Origin: Acidimicrobiales bacterium
Lineage (GTDB): Bacteria; Actinomycetota; Acidimicrobiia; Acidimicrobiales; Aldehydirespiratoraceae
Assembly (NCBI GenBank): GCA_033344915.1
Contig: JAWPML010000001.1
Coordinates: forward strand, 3,305,736-3,369,735
Length of the DNA: 64,000 nt
Reading direction: 5' to 3'
Within the stretch, counting starts at the first letter, position 1, and each line of letters starts with the position of its first letter. A program made the position numbers and the translations under genes. This document shows positions 42,253-50,534 of the stretch, piece by piece. The notes beneath the pieces are model-generated. The model searched no databases, was not told the DNA's origin, and saw only the letters and a program-made list of their open reading frames with translations.

Positions 42253-42701
42253 GACGACGAGCCCTCCTTCACCAGCGGACGGCCGAACGTGGAGCGGGCC
42301 GGCGCGGTCTCCTCCTGCGCCTTGCCCCGGTTCTGCCAGATCGACCAGAGGGCGATGTTGCCGCCCAGGACCACGCCGTAGATGACGACGGCGATGATGT
42401 GCTCGATGTGGAGGTAGTTGATCGTGATGGGGTTCCAGCCGTCCGCGGACTGGGGCTTCAGGATCCCGCCCGGCCCGTGGAAGAACTTGTCGGAGCGCCA
42501 GTTGAGCTCGTTCTCGGCCCACACCAGCCACTGATGGGGAACCACGCCGTAGGCCCAGAACAGCAGGAAGAACACGATGAACGAGCCCAGCATCGCCTCG
42601 CCCCAGGTGTGGGGTTGACCGACCGGGCGGCGCTTCGAGTACGCGACGATTCCACCGGTGATGGCGAGCATGATCAGGCTGGACAGTGTGAAGGCGACCA
42701 C
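42249..42701 (-). CDS. Unknown three-helix, histidine-bearing membrane protein, first gene of the bc-nuo run
   Basis: 150 residues from GTG at 42701, which has GGAG 6 bases upstream; a longer frame has no such site. Helices are at about 3-21, 37-54 and 99-122. Histidines 31, 56, 75, 98 and 101 lie at or near helix ends and could bind heme b, but this is speculation. WAYGVVPHQWLVWAENELNWR is a notable Trp-rich loop. It is translationally coupled to the ferredoxin. No known family recognised. Confidence 0.72.
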   Translation of the reverse strand: MVAFTLSSLIMLAITGGIVAYSKRRPVGQPHTWGEAMLGSFIVFFLLFWAYGVVPHQWLVWAENELNWRSDKFFHGPGGILKPQSADGWNPITINYLHIEHIIAVVIYGVVLGGNIALWSIWQNRGKAQEETAPARSTFGRPLVKEGSSS

Positions 42702-42993
42702 GGGGACTCCGGTGGAGAACTGGGGTAGACGGACGAGCTGAACAACACAGAATCCACGACTTCGTGAATCCACGCACAAGTGTAGACCCGAGGTGGCGCA
42801 CCACTCGGGTTGGCCGAAGGTTTACCACGGGAAAATGCGCGCGAACCCAATCCGGCGCCGCGGATTTCGCCCGGGGCCGACAAGTCCGTCTCCGAGTTGT
42901 TCGGACGTGCGACACTGCCTCTATCCTTCGAGCGGTCTGCGCTCGTTCAACGATCGACAGACCCATGTACTCGACCCCGCACCGGAGACGACG
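42702..42993. promoter_or_regulatory. Divergent control region of the bc-nuo run and the cytochrome c gene
   Basis: 292 bases without a gene. The half nearest the minus-strand operon holds GAATCCACG twice (42750-42758 and 42766-42774, 16 bases apart) and a Rex-like site at 42762-42779. On the plus side a GGAG lies 7 bases before the GTG at 42994. A possible plus-strand -10, TATCCT, occurs upstream but with poor spacing to a -35. Nothing else stands out. Confidence 0.5.
42762..42779 (-). promoter_or_regulatory. Candidate Rex operator in front of the bc-nuo run
   Basis: On the minus strand the site reads TTGTGCGTGGATTCACGA, which matches TTGTGA-N6-TCACAA at 10 of 12 positions. The right half TCACGA is identical to that of the site in front of rex in this window. 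It is 61-78 bases upstream of the first start codon, a reasonable promoter position. It could be chance; no other copy tests it here. Confidence 0.45.
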
Positions 42994-43839
42994 GTGACCG
43001 AAGTTCCCGAGCACCTTCTCAAGAAGGCCGCAGAAGCCCGTGCCCGCCTCAGCGGCGAAGAGGGCGACGCCTCGTCCGCGGACGCGCCGGCGGCCGAGGC
43101 TGCTCCCGCGTCAGCGGCGCCCGTTCCCGCGGCGGCGGCCGTGCCCGCCGAGCCGGAGCCCGAGCCAGAGCCGATTCCCGACACCCCGATGGTCGCGGCC
43201 GCCAAGGCCCGCAAGACCATCCCCGTCTGGGTCATGCCCGTGCTGCTCTTCCTGCCGATCTGGGCGATCTACTACGTCGGCTACCTCGAGAACCCGCCGA
43301 CCACCGGCGGCTTCGCCTTCGAGGGCGAAGAGGTCTACACCGCCAACTGCGCGGGCTGCCACGGTGGCGGCGGAGGCGGCGGAAGCGGCCGGGTCCTCAA
43401 CGGCGGCGAGGTGCTGCTCACCTTCCCGGTCTACGAGTCCGGCGACGCCTACGACGGCCTCGCCGGTCACATCGGCTGGGTCGCCAACGGCTCCGCCGGC
43501 ACCGAGGCCGCCGAGGGCACCAACCTCTATGGCGACCCCGACCGCCCGGGCGGCCAGCGCACGGTCGGTTCGTTCGGCTCGAGCATGGGTGCCTTCGCCA
43601 GCAGCCTCTCGGTCGAGGAGCTCGCCGCCTCGGTGTTCCACGAGCGCTCCCAGTTCGGTGGCGACCAGATCGACGCCGACGCCATCGCCGAAGAACTCGA
43701 GGTGCTCGAGGAGTTCGTCCACGTCGCCGAGGAAGAGGGCATCGAGAATCTCGGCGGCCTCACCGTCGCCGAGATCCACGACCTGCTCCAGCAGGCTCGC
43801 GGTGAGTCCGGCGGCGGCAACGAGACGGCCTCCGAGTAG
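42994..43839 (+). CDS. Membrane-anchored monoheme cytochrome c with PEHL-type N-terminal peptide
   Basis: 281 residues from GTG at 42994 (GGAG 7 bases upstream). It starts EVPEHLLKKAAEARARL, nearly the same peptide as in the subunit-IV protein. An Ala/Pro/Glu linker and one helix at about 76-95 follow. The heme site CAGCH at 119-123 is followed by a poly-glycine run, and Met198 (SSMGAF) is a likely ligand. It is divergent from the bc-nuo run and probably carries electrons from the bc complex to an oxidase; the oxidase genes are not in this window. Confidence 0.88.
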   Translation: MTEVPEHLLKKAAEARARLSGEEGDASSADAPAAEAAPASAAPVPAAAAVPAEPEPEPEPIPDTPMVAAAKARKTIPVWVMPVLLFLPIWAIYYVGYLENPPTTGGFAFEGEEVYTANCAGCHGGGGGGGSGRVLNGGEVLLTFPVYESGDAYDGLAGHIGWVANGSAGTEAAEGTNLYGDPDRPGGQRTVGSFGSSMGAFASSLSVEELAASVFHERSQFGGDQIDADAIAEELEVLEEFVHVAEEEGIENLGGLTVAEIHDLLQQARGESGGGNETASE

Positions 43840-43896
43840 CAACTCGTCCGGAAGCGATTCGCCGAGCGGGCCGCCTTCGGGCGGTCCGTTCCGCGT

Positions 43897-44679
43897 TCAG
43901 GCCAGGAGTCGGGCGCGGAGGTCGGCGGCGAGGGCGGCGAGCTCAGGGTCCGCCGCGAGCGTCGCGATCTTGGCGTCGACCGTGGCGCTGTCGGTCGGCC
44001 AGCCGAGCACCCAGCCGGTGAAGGTCTCGGCGAGATCCTCGTGGGCCGCGGTCGAGGCGTAGTCGTTCACGAAGTCGGCCGGATCACCACTCGCCACGTC
44101 GCCCGGCCAGAAGCGCTCGGCGAAATCCGACAGGACCGACCCGGCCGCCGCGCAGCCGAGGGAGATCTGGGTGCCGGAACAGCCGTCGACGTCACCGAAG
44201 GTGAAGACCTCGTTGTCGAGCGTGACCACATGGGAGAGCTCGTGGACGATCGTCTCCTCGATCAGGGCACGGTCCTCGACGTCGGCGATGTCGAGGCTGA
44301 GGATCCAACCGCCGGTGACCGAGGGGTGGACGACCCCGACGAGCCCCCGCTCGTCCTCCCGCACGACCGAGAGTTGCGCCAGCTCGTCGCGCTGGGCGGT
44401 CGGCCAGGTGGCGTCGACGATGGCCCAGACCGGGTCGAGCTCGGCCGTGACTGCGTCGCGAGGATGACCGTCGACGACGATCACGTCACCGACGCGCTCG
44501 ACCTCCTGGCGGTACGACACCCGCTCGACGATGCGCGCCGTGTCCCCGCCGAGTTCGACCCCTGCGGTGCCGAGCTGGGTGGACGGGCCGTCGTCTTCCC
44601 AGGGCCGGGCGATGTTGACGCCCGCGAGGATGCCCACGGCGGTCGCGAGGATGAGGATGCGTGTCGTGAGCCTGGCCAT
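43897..44679 (-). CDS. Membrane-anchored or secreted zinc metallopeptidase-like protein (HExxH)
   Basis: 260 residues from ATG at 44679. The N-terminal hydrophobic segment ([20 protein letters not shown]) is a signal anchor or signal peptide. The zinc motif is HELSH in [18 protein letters not shown]. The later segment [18 protein letters not shown] offers a second acidic ligand, as in gluzincin-like putative peptidases. The catalytic glutamate is present. An extension to 44742 is less likely. Substrate unknown. Confidence 0.72.
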   Translation of the reverse strand: MARLTTRILILATAVGILAGVNIARPWEDDGPSTQLGTAGVELGGDTARIVERVSYRQEVERVGDVIVVDGHPRDAVTAELDPVWAIVDATWPTAQRDELAQLSVVREDERGLVGVVHPSVTGGWILSLDIADVEDRALIEETIVHELSHVVTLDNEVFTFGDVDGCSGTQISLGCAAAGSVLSDFAERFWPGDVASGDPADFVNDYASTAAHEDLAETFTGWVLGWPTDSATVDAKIATLAADPELAALAADLRARLLA

Positions 44680-44725
44680 GAGTCGTCCGCTACCGAGACT
44701 ACGGACCACGAGGGGTCCCGCTCCA

Positions 44726-44741
44726 TGAGCCATGCGGCTCA
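44726..44741. repeat. Short palindrome between divergent metallopeptidase and pgi genes
   Basis: TGAGCC and GGCTCA surround the 4-base centre ATGC. It sits in the 159-base divergent gap, 47 bases upstream of the metallopeptidase start. It may be an operator, but short palindromes arise easily in such DNA. Confidence 0.3.
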
Positions 44742-44838
44742 AGACCGCCCGGAGAATGAGTCGATGGACCCACGCGGCACCGCCAACCCGGCGCGAGCCG
44801 CGAGAATGGCGCTACCGAGGCAACCCCCGAGAGGGCCG

Positions 44839-46491
44839 ATGGACATCACGACGACCGAGGAATGGCAGGCGGTGACGGCGCTCGCCGCGGACTTCGACGC
44901 GCTCGAGCTGCGGCGGCTGTTCGAGGACGCCGGCCGGGCCGACGCGATGACGCTGACCGTGGGCGACCTCGTGGTCGACTACTCCAAGCACCGGGTGACC
45001 GGTGAGATCCTCGATGCCCTGATCGCGCTGGCCGACCGGGCCGGGCTCACGGAACGGGTCGAAGCCATGCTGCGGGGCGAGCGCATCAACACCACGGAGG
45101 ACCGTGCGGTCCTCCACACCGCCCTGCGCGCTCCCGAGGACCGGGTGATCGAGGTCGACGGCTCGTCCCACAATGTCGTGTCCGCCGTCCACGACGTCCT
45201 GCGGAAGATGACCGCGTTCTCGGATCGCGTCCGCGACGGCGACTGGGTCGGCCACACGGGGGCTGCGATCGAGACGGTCGTCAACATCGGCATCGGGGGC
45301 TCCGACCTCGGCCCCGTCATGGCCTACGAGGCCCTCGCCGCCCATCGCCACCCCCGCATCCGCTGCCGCTTCGTCAGCAACGTCGACGGCAGCGACATCG
45401 CCGCCGCGCTGGCGGATCTCGACCCGGCCACCACCCTGTTCGTGATCTCGTCGAAGACGTTCACGACCGTCGAGACGTTGACCAACGCCCGCTCGGCCCG
45501 GGGCTGGCTCACCGCCGCGCTCGGCGACGAGGCCGTCGCGAAACACTTCGTCGCCGTGTCGACCAACGACGTCGAGGTCGCCGCGTTCGGCATCGACACG
45601 AACAACATGTTCGGCTTCTGGGACTGGGTCGGCGGTCGCTACTCGGTCGACTCGGCGATCGGGCTGTCGCTCATGCTGGCCATCGGGGCGGAGGCGTTCC
45701 AGGAGTTCCTGGCCGGCTTCCGCACGGTCGACGAGCACTTCGCCACCGCGCCGCTCGATCGGAACGTGCCCGCCCTCCTCGGCCTGATCGAGGTCTGGTA
45801 CCGCACGTTCAACGACCTGCCGACCCGTGCGGTCCTCCCCTATTCGCGCTACCTGCACCGCTTCCCCGCCTACCTCCAACAGCTCGACATGGAGAGCAAC
45901 GGCAAGCGGGTGCGGGCCGACGGCGAGCCTGTCACCTACGAGACCGGCCCGATCGTCTGGGGCGAACCCGGCACGAACGGCCAGCACTCCTTCCACCAAC
46001 TGCTCCACCAGGGGACGACCGTGGTGCCGTGCGACTTCATCGTGATGGCCAGGCCTGACCACACCGACGCCGAGTTCCCCGGGGTCGAGGCCCACCACGA
46101 CCTGCTCGTCGCCAACTGTCTCGCCCAGTCCGAGGCGCTCGCCTTCGGCAGGACGGCCGCCGAGGTCGCGGCGGCCGGGACGGACCCCGCCCTCGTCCCC
46201 CATCGCACGTTCCCGGGCAACCGGCCGTCGACGACGATCATGGCGCCGGCGCTCACCCCGTCCGTGCTCGGTCAGCTGATCGCCCTCTACGAGCACCAGG
46301 TCCTGACCCAGGGCGTCGTGTGGGGTGTGAACTCGTTCGATCAGTGGGGCGTCGAACTCGGGAAGATGCTGGCGAACGCCATCGTCCCCGAGCTCACGGA
46401 CCCCTCGGCCACCCTCGACCACGACGCGTCCACCAACGCCCTCATCGAGCGCTACCGCACCCACCGCGGCGGAGAAAGTACGGGGGTCTGA
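44839..46491 (+). CDS. pgi: Glucose-6-phosphate isomerase
   Basis: 550 residues from ATG at 44839, with GAGAGGG 4 bases upstream; this is the normal family length. Substrate-binding and catalytic segments are [49 protein letters not shown] (with the catalytic glutamate and histidine) and [13 protein letters not shown]. It interconverts glucose-6-phosphate and fructose-6-phosphate in the cytoplasm. The last five residues (ESTGV) and the stop are encoded by a palindrome that also holds the end of the convergent gene. Confidence 0.95.
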   Translation: MDITTTEEWQAVTALAADFDALELRRLFEDAGRADAMTLTVGDLVVDYSKHRVTGEILDALIALADRAGLTERVEAMLRGERINTTEDRAVLHTALRAPEDRVIEVDGSSHNVVSAVHDVLRKMTAFSDRVRDGDWVGHTGAAIETVVNIGIGGSDLGPVMAYEALAAHRHPRIRCRFVSNVDGSDIAAALADLDPATTLFVISSKTFTTVETLTNARSARGWLTAALGDEAVAKHFVAVSTNDVEVAAFGIDTNNMFGFWDWVGGRYSVDSAIGLSLMLAIGAEAFQEFLAGFRTVDEHFATAPLDRNVPALLGLIEVWYRTFNDLPTRAVLPYSRYLHRFPAYLQQLDMESNGKRVRADGEPVTYETGPIVWGEPGTNGQHSFHQLLHQGTTVVPCDFIVMARPDHTDAEFPGVEAHHDLLVANCLAQSEALAFGRTAAEVAAAGTDPALVPHRTFPGNRPSTTIMAPALTPSVLGQLIALYEHQVLTQGVVWGVNSFDQWGVELGKMLANAIVPELTDPSATLDHDASTNALIERYRTHRGGESTGV

Positions 46492-46506
46492 CCCCAGTAC
46501 TTTCTC
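46472..46506. repeat. REP-like 35-base palindrome spanning the ends of pgi and yceI
   Basis: Outer arms GAGAAAGTAC (46472-46481) and GTACTTTCTC (46497-46506) match exactly. Inner arms GGGGTC (46483-46488) and GACCCC (46490-46495) also match, with one G-A mismatch between them. The pgi stop codon TGA and the first bases of the yceI stop lie inside. The GGGGTC-T-GACCCC core with a GTACTTTC flank resembles palindromes I associate with REP elements. It may act as a bidirectional terminator, since T and A runs flank it on opposite strands. Confidence 0.7.
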
Positions 46507-47254
46507 AGCGGGCGACGATGAGCTGGAACTCGACGGTTCCCTCGTCGGCCACGCTGACCACGATCGAGGCCGACGGCGGAGTGATGTCGAAGTCCTCCCA
46601 CACGAGCTCGGTCGAACCGACGATCACGCCGAACCCGTCGTCGCGCACGTTCGCATCGATGGCGAACGTCACGGGGTTGGTCACCCCGCCCACGGTGAGC
46701 TCACCCTCGACCGTGAAGCTCTGGGGATCGCCGCCGGGTTCGATGGCGGAGACGTCCACGCCGCCGTCGAACGTGAACGTGGCGGTCGGGAACTCCGAGG
46801 CATTGATCGCCCGTCGGATCGCGCTCTCCCGCCGGGGGTCGTTCGAGACGATGGAGGTCATGTCCACCGTGACGTCGGCGCCGACGAGCTGACCGTCGTC
46901 GATGGTGACGCTGCCGGTGACGCCACCGGAACGGCCGACCGCCGTCGTCTCACCGATCGTGAGCTCCTCCGCGACCCGGAATCCCGCGAAGCTGCCGCTC
47001 GCCGTCTCGAAGTCGAAGGTCCCGATCTCGTCGTCGACGGCCCACACGCCGTCGATACCCGTCGGGACGGGGCCATCGCCATCCTCCCCACCGTCGCCGT
47101 CTCCTGACGCGGCGAGGTCGGCATCGAGCTGGTCGTTGGCATCACCGAGGTCCACCGCGTCGGGGGCGTCGTCCTTGAAGAAGAGGAACCACACGGCGAA
47201 CACCACCACCGCCAGTGCGCCGATTCCGCCACCGATCACATACTTCTTGTTCAT
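46505..47254 (-). CDS. YceI-family lipid-binding protein, membrane-anchored
   Basis: 249 residues. A helix near 5-26 is followed by an Asp/Gly-rich linker (28-65), and the YceI beta-barrel starts near GVWAVDDEIGTFDF. SIVSNDPRRESAIRRAINASEFPTATF is the typical YceI segment. YceI proteins bind isoprenoid lipids such as quinones, so a role near the respiratory chain is conceivable. Convergent with pgi, 80 bases downstream of the hemL stop. Confidence 0.88.
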   Translation of the reverse strand: MNKKYVIGGGIGALAVVVFAVWFLFFKDDAPDAVDLGDANDQLDADLAASGDGDGGEDGDGPVPTGIDGVWAVDDEIGTFDFETASGSFAGFRVAEELTIGETTAVGRSGGVTGSVTIDDGQLVGADVTVDMTSIVSNDPRRESAIRRAINASEFPTATFTFDGGVDVSAIEPGGDPQSFTVEGELTVGGVTNPVTFAIDANVRDDGFGVIVGSTELVWEDFDITPPSASIVVSVADEGTVEFQLIVAR

Positions 47255-47334
47255 GCCCGCTCCTGGGTCGTTGCTCGAGATCCTCTACGCACGGCCGTCC
47301 GATCCGGTTCGCGTCTTGTGCAGACGTCGCTCCG

Positions 47335-48597
47335 TCAGAGACCGGCGGCCACCGTTCGGACGGCCTCGATGGTGGCCTCCACCTCGGCCCTACCGTGGGC
47401 GAGCGACGGGAAGAGCGCCTCGTAGGCCCCCGGAGCGAGGGCGACACCCTCGGCCAGCATCCCGTGGAAGAACCGCTCGTAGACGCCGTTCTCGCAGATC
47501 GCCTTCGCCTCGTCGAAGTCGGACGGCAGCGTCGGACCGAAGAAGAGGCCGAGCAACGGGCCGACCCGTGGGACCGTCGCCGTCACCCCGGCATCGGCGA
47601 ACGCAGCCTCCATCCCGACCTGCAGTGCGGTGGCCGTCGCGGTGAGCTCGTCATAGGCGGCGGGCGTCAACAACGACAGCTGGGCGAGCCCGGCCGCGGT
47701 GGCGAGCGGGTTTCCCGACAGCGTGCCCGCCTGGTACACGGGGCCCAGCGGGGCAAGGTGGCTCATCAGGTCGCGGGACGCGCCGAACGCGCCGACGGGC
47801 AGCCCGCCCCCGATCACCTTGCCGAACGCCCACAGGTCCGGCCGCACCCCGGACCACTCCGCAGCCCCACCGGGGCAGAGCCGGAAGCCGGTGATGACCT
47901 CGTCGAACATGAGGAGGGCGCCGGCGGCATCGCACGCGTCGCGTAGGCCCTGGAGGAATCCGGGCCGGGGCTCGATCAGCCCCATGTTGGCGGCCACCGG
48001 TTCGACGACCACGACGGCGACGGAGTCGTCGATCTCCGGGACGACGTTGTAGGGCGCGACGACGGTGTCGGCGACCGCACCCGCGGTCACACCCTCGGAC
48101 CCCTTGAGCCCCTGTTGGGCGACGCCACTGCCACCGGCGACGAGCAGGGCGTCGGAGTGGCCGTGGTAGTTGCCGGCGAACTTCACGATCGTGTCCCGAC
48201 CGGTCGCGCCGCGGGCGAGACGGATCGCGGTCATCGTCGCTTCGGTGCCGCTGTTCACCAGACGCACCATGTCCATGCCGTCGATGCGCCGGCACATCTC
48301 TTCCGCGAGGAGCACCTCGCTCGGGGTCGGCGCGCCGAAGCTCGCGCCCTGCGCCGCGGCCTTCACGATCGCCTCGGTGACGGTCGGGTGGGCGTGGCCG
48401 AGGATGCCGGGGCCGTAGCTCATGACGTAGTCGATGTAGCGGCGGCCCTCGACGTCGAAGACGTAGGGCCCCTCGCCCCGCTCGACGAAGTAAGGCGTGC
48501 CACCGACAGAGCCGAACGCCCGTACCGGCGAGTTCACGCCACCGGGGATGACGGCCCGGGCGCGGTCGAAGAAGGCCTCGTTGGTGGGCCGGCTCAC
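47335..48597 (-). CDS. hemL: Glutamate-1-semialdehyde 2,1-aminomutase
   Basis: 420 residues. It starts NEAFFDRARAVIPGGVNSPVRAFGSVGGTP, the classic HemL N-terminus. The PLP lysine is in LWAFGKVIGGGLPVGAFG, and EPVAANMG and FDEVITGFR are also conserved. It makes 5-aminolevulinate from glutamate-1-semialdehyde in the C5 route. The start overlaps the hemB stop by 4 bases. Confidence 0.96.
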   Translation of the reverse strand: MSRPTNEAFFDRARAVIPGGVNSPVRAFGSVGGTPYFVERGEGPYVFDVEGRRYIDYVMSYGPGILGHAHPTVTEAIVKAAAQGASFGAPTPSEVLLAEEMCRRIDGMDMVRLVNSGTEATMTAIRLARGATGRDTIVKFAGNYHGHSDALLVAGGSGVAQQGLKGSEGVTAGAVADTVVAPYNVVPEIDDSVAVVVVEPVAANMGLIEPRPGFLQGLRDACDAAGALLMFDEVITGFRLCPGGAAEWSGVRPDLWAFGKVIGGGLPVGAFGASRDLMSHLAPLGPVYQAGTLSGNPLATAAGLAQLSLLTPAAYDELTATATALQVGMEAAFADAGVTATVPRVGPLLGLFFGPTLPSDFDEAKAICENGVYERFFHGMLAEGVALAPGAYEALFPSLAHGRAEVEATIEAVRTVAAGL

Positions 48598-49574
48598 TGC
48601 ATGCCCTCCGCGAGCATCCGGGCGAAGTAGGTGAGGATCAGGTCCGCGCCGGCCCGCTTGATCGCGAGCGTGTGTTCGAACGCGACGGGCTCGAGCTCGA
48701 GCCAGCCCTGGATCGCCGCCGCGTGGACCATCGCGTACTCGCCGCTCACGTGATACGCCGCGATCGGCACGTCGAGCTCGGCCCGGGCCCGGGCGATCAC
48801 ATCGAGGTAGGGCATCGCCGGCTTGACCATGACCATGTCGGCGCCCTCCGCGATGTCCTCGCGGATCTCCTCCATGGCCTCGCGGGCGTTGGCCACGTCC
48901 TGCTGGTACCCCTTGCGGTCACCGCCGCCGGCGATCTGCACGTCGACCGCGTCACGGAAGGGGCCGTAGAGGGCCGTGGCGTACTTGGCCGCATACGCGA
49001 GGATCGCGGTGTCGTCGAACCCGGCGTCGTCGAGCGCCTCACGGATGGCGAAGACCTGCCCGTCCATCATCCCGGACGGCGCGACGATGTCGGCCCCCGC
49101 CGTGGCCTGCGCCACAGCGATCTGCTCGTAGAGCTCGAGCGTCGCGTCGTTGTCCGGCTGCCCGCCCGCGTCGAGCACACCACAGTGCCCGTGGTCCGTG
49201 TACTCGTCGACGCAGAGATCGGCGACGAGGACGAGGTCGTCGCCGTGGTCGTCACGCAGGTCCGAGAGCGCGACCTGGACGATCCCGTCCGGATTCCATG
49301 CCTCGGAGCCTTCGGCGTCCTTGCGTTCGGGCACGCCGAAGAGGATCACCGCCGGCACGCCGAGGTCCTTCAGTTGCCGGACCTCCTCGCGCAACGATGC
49401 CCGGCTGTGCTGGAACTGACCGGGCAGCGACTCGATCGGCTGGGGTTCGTCGATGCCCTCGCGCACGAAGAGCGGCGCGATCAGGTCGTCCGGATGAAGT
49501 CGGGTCTCCCGCACCATGCGGCGCAGCGCCGGGGTTCGCCGGAGACGACGGAGCCGCCGCTGAGGAAAGGTCAC
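48594..49574 (-). CDS. hemB: Delta-aminolevulinic acid dehydratase (porphobilinogen synthase), mixed metal motif
   Basis: 326 residues. Schiff-base lysines are in AYAAKYATALYGPFR and MVMVKPAMPYLD. The metal segment reads DLCVDEYTDHGHCG. Classical zinc enzymes have C-x-C...C and magnesium types have A-L-D...D, so this is a C-D-C intermediate. It joins two 5-aminolevulinates into porphobilinogen. The first gene of the hemB-hemL pair, with a 105-base divergent gap upstream. Confidence 0.96.
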   Translation of the reverse strand: MTFPQRRLRRLRRTPALRRMVRETRLHPDDLIAPLFVREGIDEPQPIESLPGQFQHSRASLREEVRQLKDLGVPAVILFGVPERKDAEGSEAWNPDGIVQVALSDLRDDHGDDLVLVADLCVDEYTDHGHCGVLDAGGQPDNDATLELYEQIAVAQATAGADIVAPSGMMDGQVFAIREALDDAGFDDTAILAYAAKYATALYGPFRDAVDVQIAGGGDRKGYQQDVANAREAMEEIREDIAEGADMVMVKPAMPYLDVIARARAELDVPIAAYHVSGEYAMVHAAAIQGWLELEPVAFEHTLAIKRAGADLILTYFARMLAEGMQ

Positions 49575-49639
49575 CCCGAAAGGCTACCGACACCAGGGGC
49601 CGGGGCCGAAGCCGACCGCCGCTGGACGGCCATCCGATC

Positions 49640-49661
49640 GGCGACGACACTGGTCGTCGCC
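49640..49661. repeat. 9-base perfect hairpin in the hemB upstream gap
   Basis: GGCGACGAC (49640-49648) pairs with GTCGTCGCC (49653-49661) around the loop ACTG. It ends 18 bases before the methyltransferase start (49680) and lies 66 bases upstream of hemB. It could be an operator between the divergent genes or an mRNA hairpin close to the ribosome-binding site GGAG. No T-run follows. Confidence 0.45.
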
Positions 49662-49679
49662 GTCCACGAGCGGAGTGTC

Positions 49680-50531
49680 ATGTCGGAGATCCACGAGAGC
49701 AACCAGGCCCAGGCGGACTTCTGGTCGAGCGCCGGCACGCTCTGGACCGCCCTGCGCGAGCGGTTCGACGATCAGGCCGGCGACCATGGCATCGCCGCGA
49801 TCGACGCGCTCGCCCCGGCGCCGGGCGAGCGCATCCTGGACATCGGATGCGGAGCCGGCAGCGCCACGATCGACCTCGCGGGCCGGGTCGGGCCGGAAGG
49901 GTCCGTGCGGGGGCTCGACATCAGTCCGACGATGATCGACGGCGCCCGCGAGCTCGCCGCCTCATCCGGCGTCACCAACGTCTCGTTCGAGGTCGCGGAC
50001 GCGATGGTGGCACCGTTCGAAGGCGATCACGACGGCCTCTACTCGCGGTTCGGCGTCATGTTCTTCTCGGATCCGGTCCGCGGGTTCGCCAACATGCGCA
50101 CGGCCCTCCGGCCGGGTGGCCGCATCGGGTTCGTCTGCTGGCAGACACCGGTGCAGAACGAATGGGCATCCGTCCCGCTCTCGGTCATCGGGCAGTTCGC
50201 CGAGATGCCCTTCGGGGCGGATCCGACCGCCCCCGGCCCGTTCTCCCTCAGCGACCCCGCGCGACTCGAGCAGCTGCTCACGGACGCCGGCTACACCGAC
50301 GTCGAGCTCGCGGGCCGCGAGGTCAGCGTGAAGCTCGGGGATTCCATGGGCGAGGCCGTGGACTTCCTGTTCGGACTCATGCCGCCGGCCGCCGCGCTGC
50401 GGGCGAACGACCCCGAAACCGCGGAAAAGGTCGCCGCCGCGCTCGTCGAGGCGTTCGCCGACTGGGAGGGCGACGACGGGGTCCTGGCGCCCTCGGCCAC
50501 CTGGATCGTCACCGGTCGCTCACCCGACTGA
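49680..50531 (+). CDS. Class I SAM-dependent methyltransferase (UbiE-like)
   Basis: 283 residues from ATG at 49680 with GGAG 4 bases upstream. The SAM motif I is RILDIGCGAGSATIDLAGR near 50-68. LDISPTMIDGARELA, ADAMVAPF and ALRPGGRIGFVCW are the following motifs. The closest look is to methyltransferases of the ubiquinone/menaquinone or small-molecule type; the substrate is unknown. It points towards the HAD gene and ends 4 bases before that gene's end. Confidence 0.85.
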   Translation: MSEIHESNQAQADFWSSAGTLWTALRERFDDQAGDHGIAAIDALAPAPGERILDIGCGAGSATIDLAGRVGPEGSVRGLDISPTMIDGARELAASSGVTNVSFEVADAMVAPFEGDHDGLYSRFGVMFFSDPVRGFANMRTALRPGGRIGFVCWQTPVQNEWASVPLSVIGQFAEMPFGADPTAPGPFSLSDPARLEQLLTDAGYTDVELAGREVSVKLGDSMGEAVDFLFGLMPPAAALRANDPETAEKVAAALVEAFADWEGDDGVLAPSATWIVTGRSPD

Positions 50532-50534
50532 CCG

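Noticed and set aside
44041-44838. Upstream extension of pgi
   Set aside because: It lies opposite the metallopeptidase gene and has no PGI similarity; the ATG at 44839 gives the normal length.
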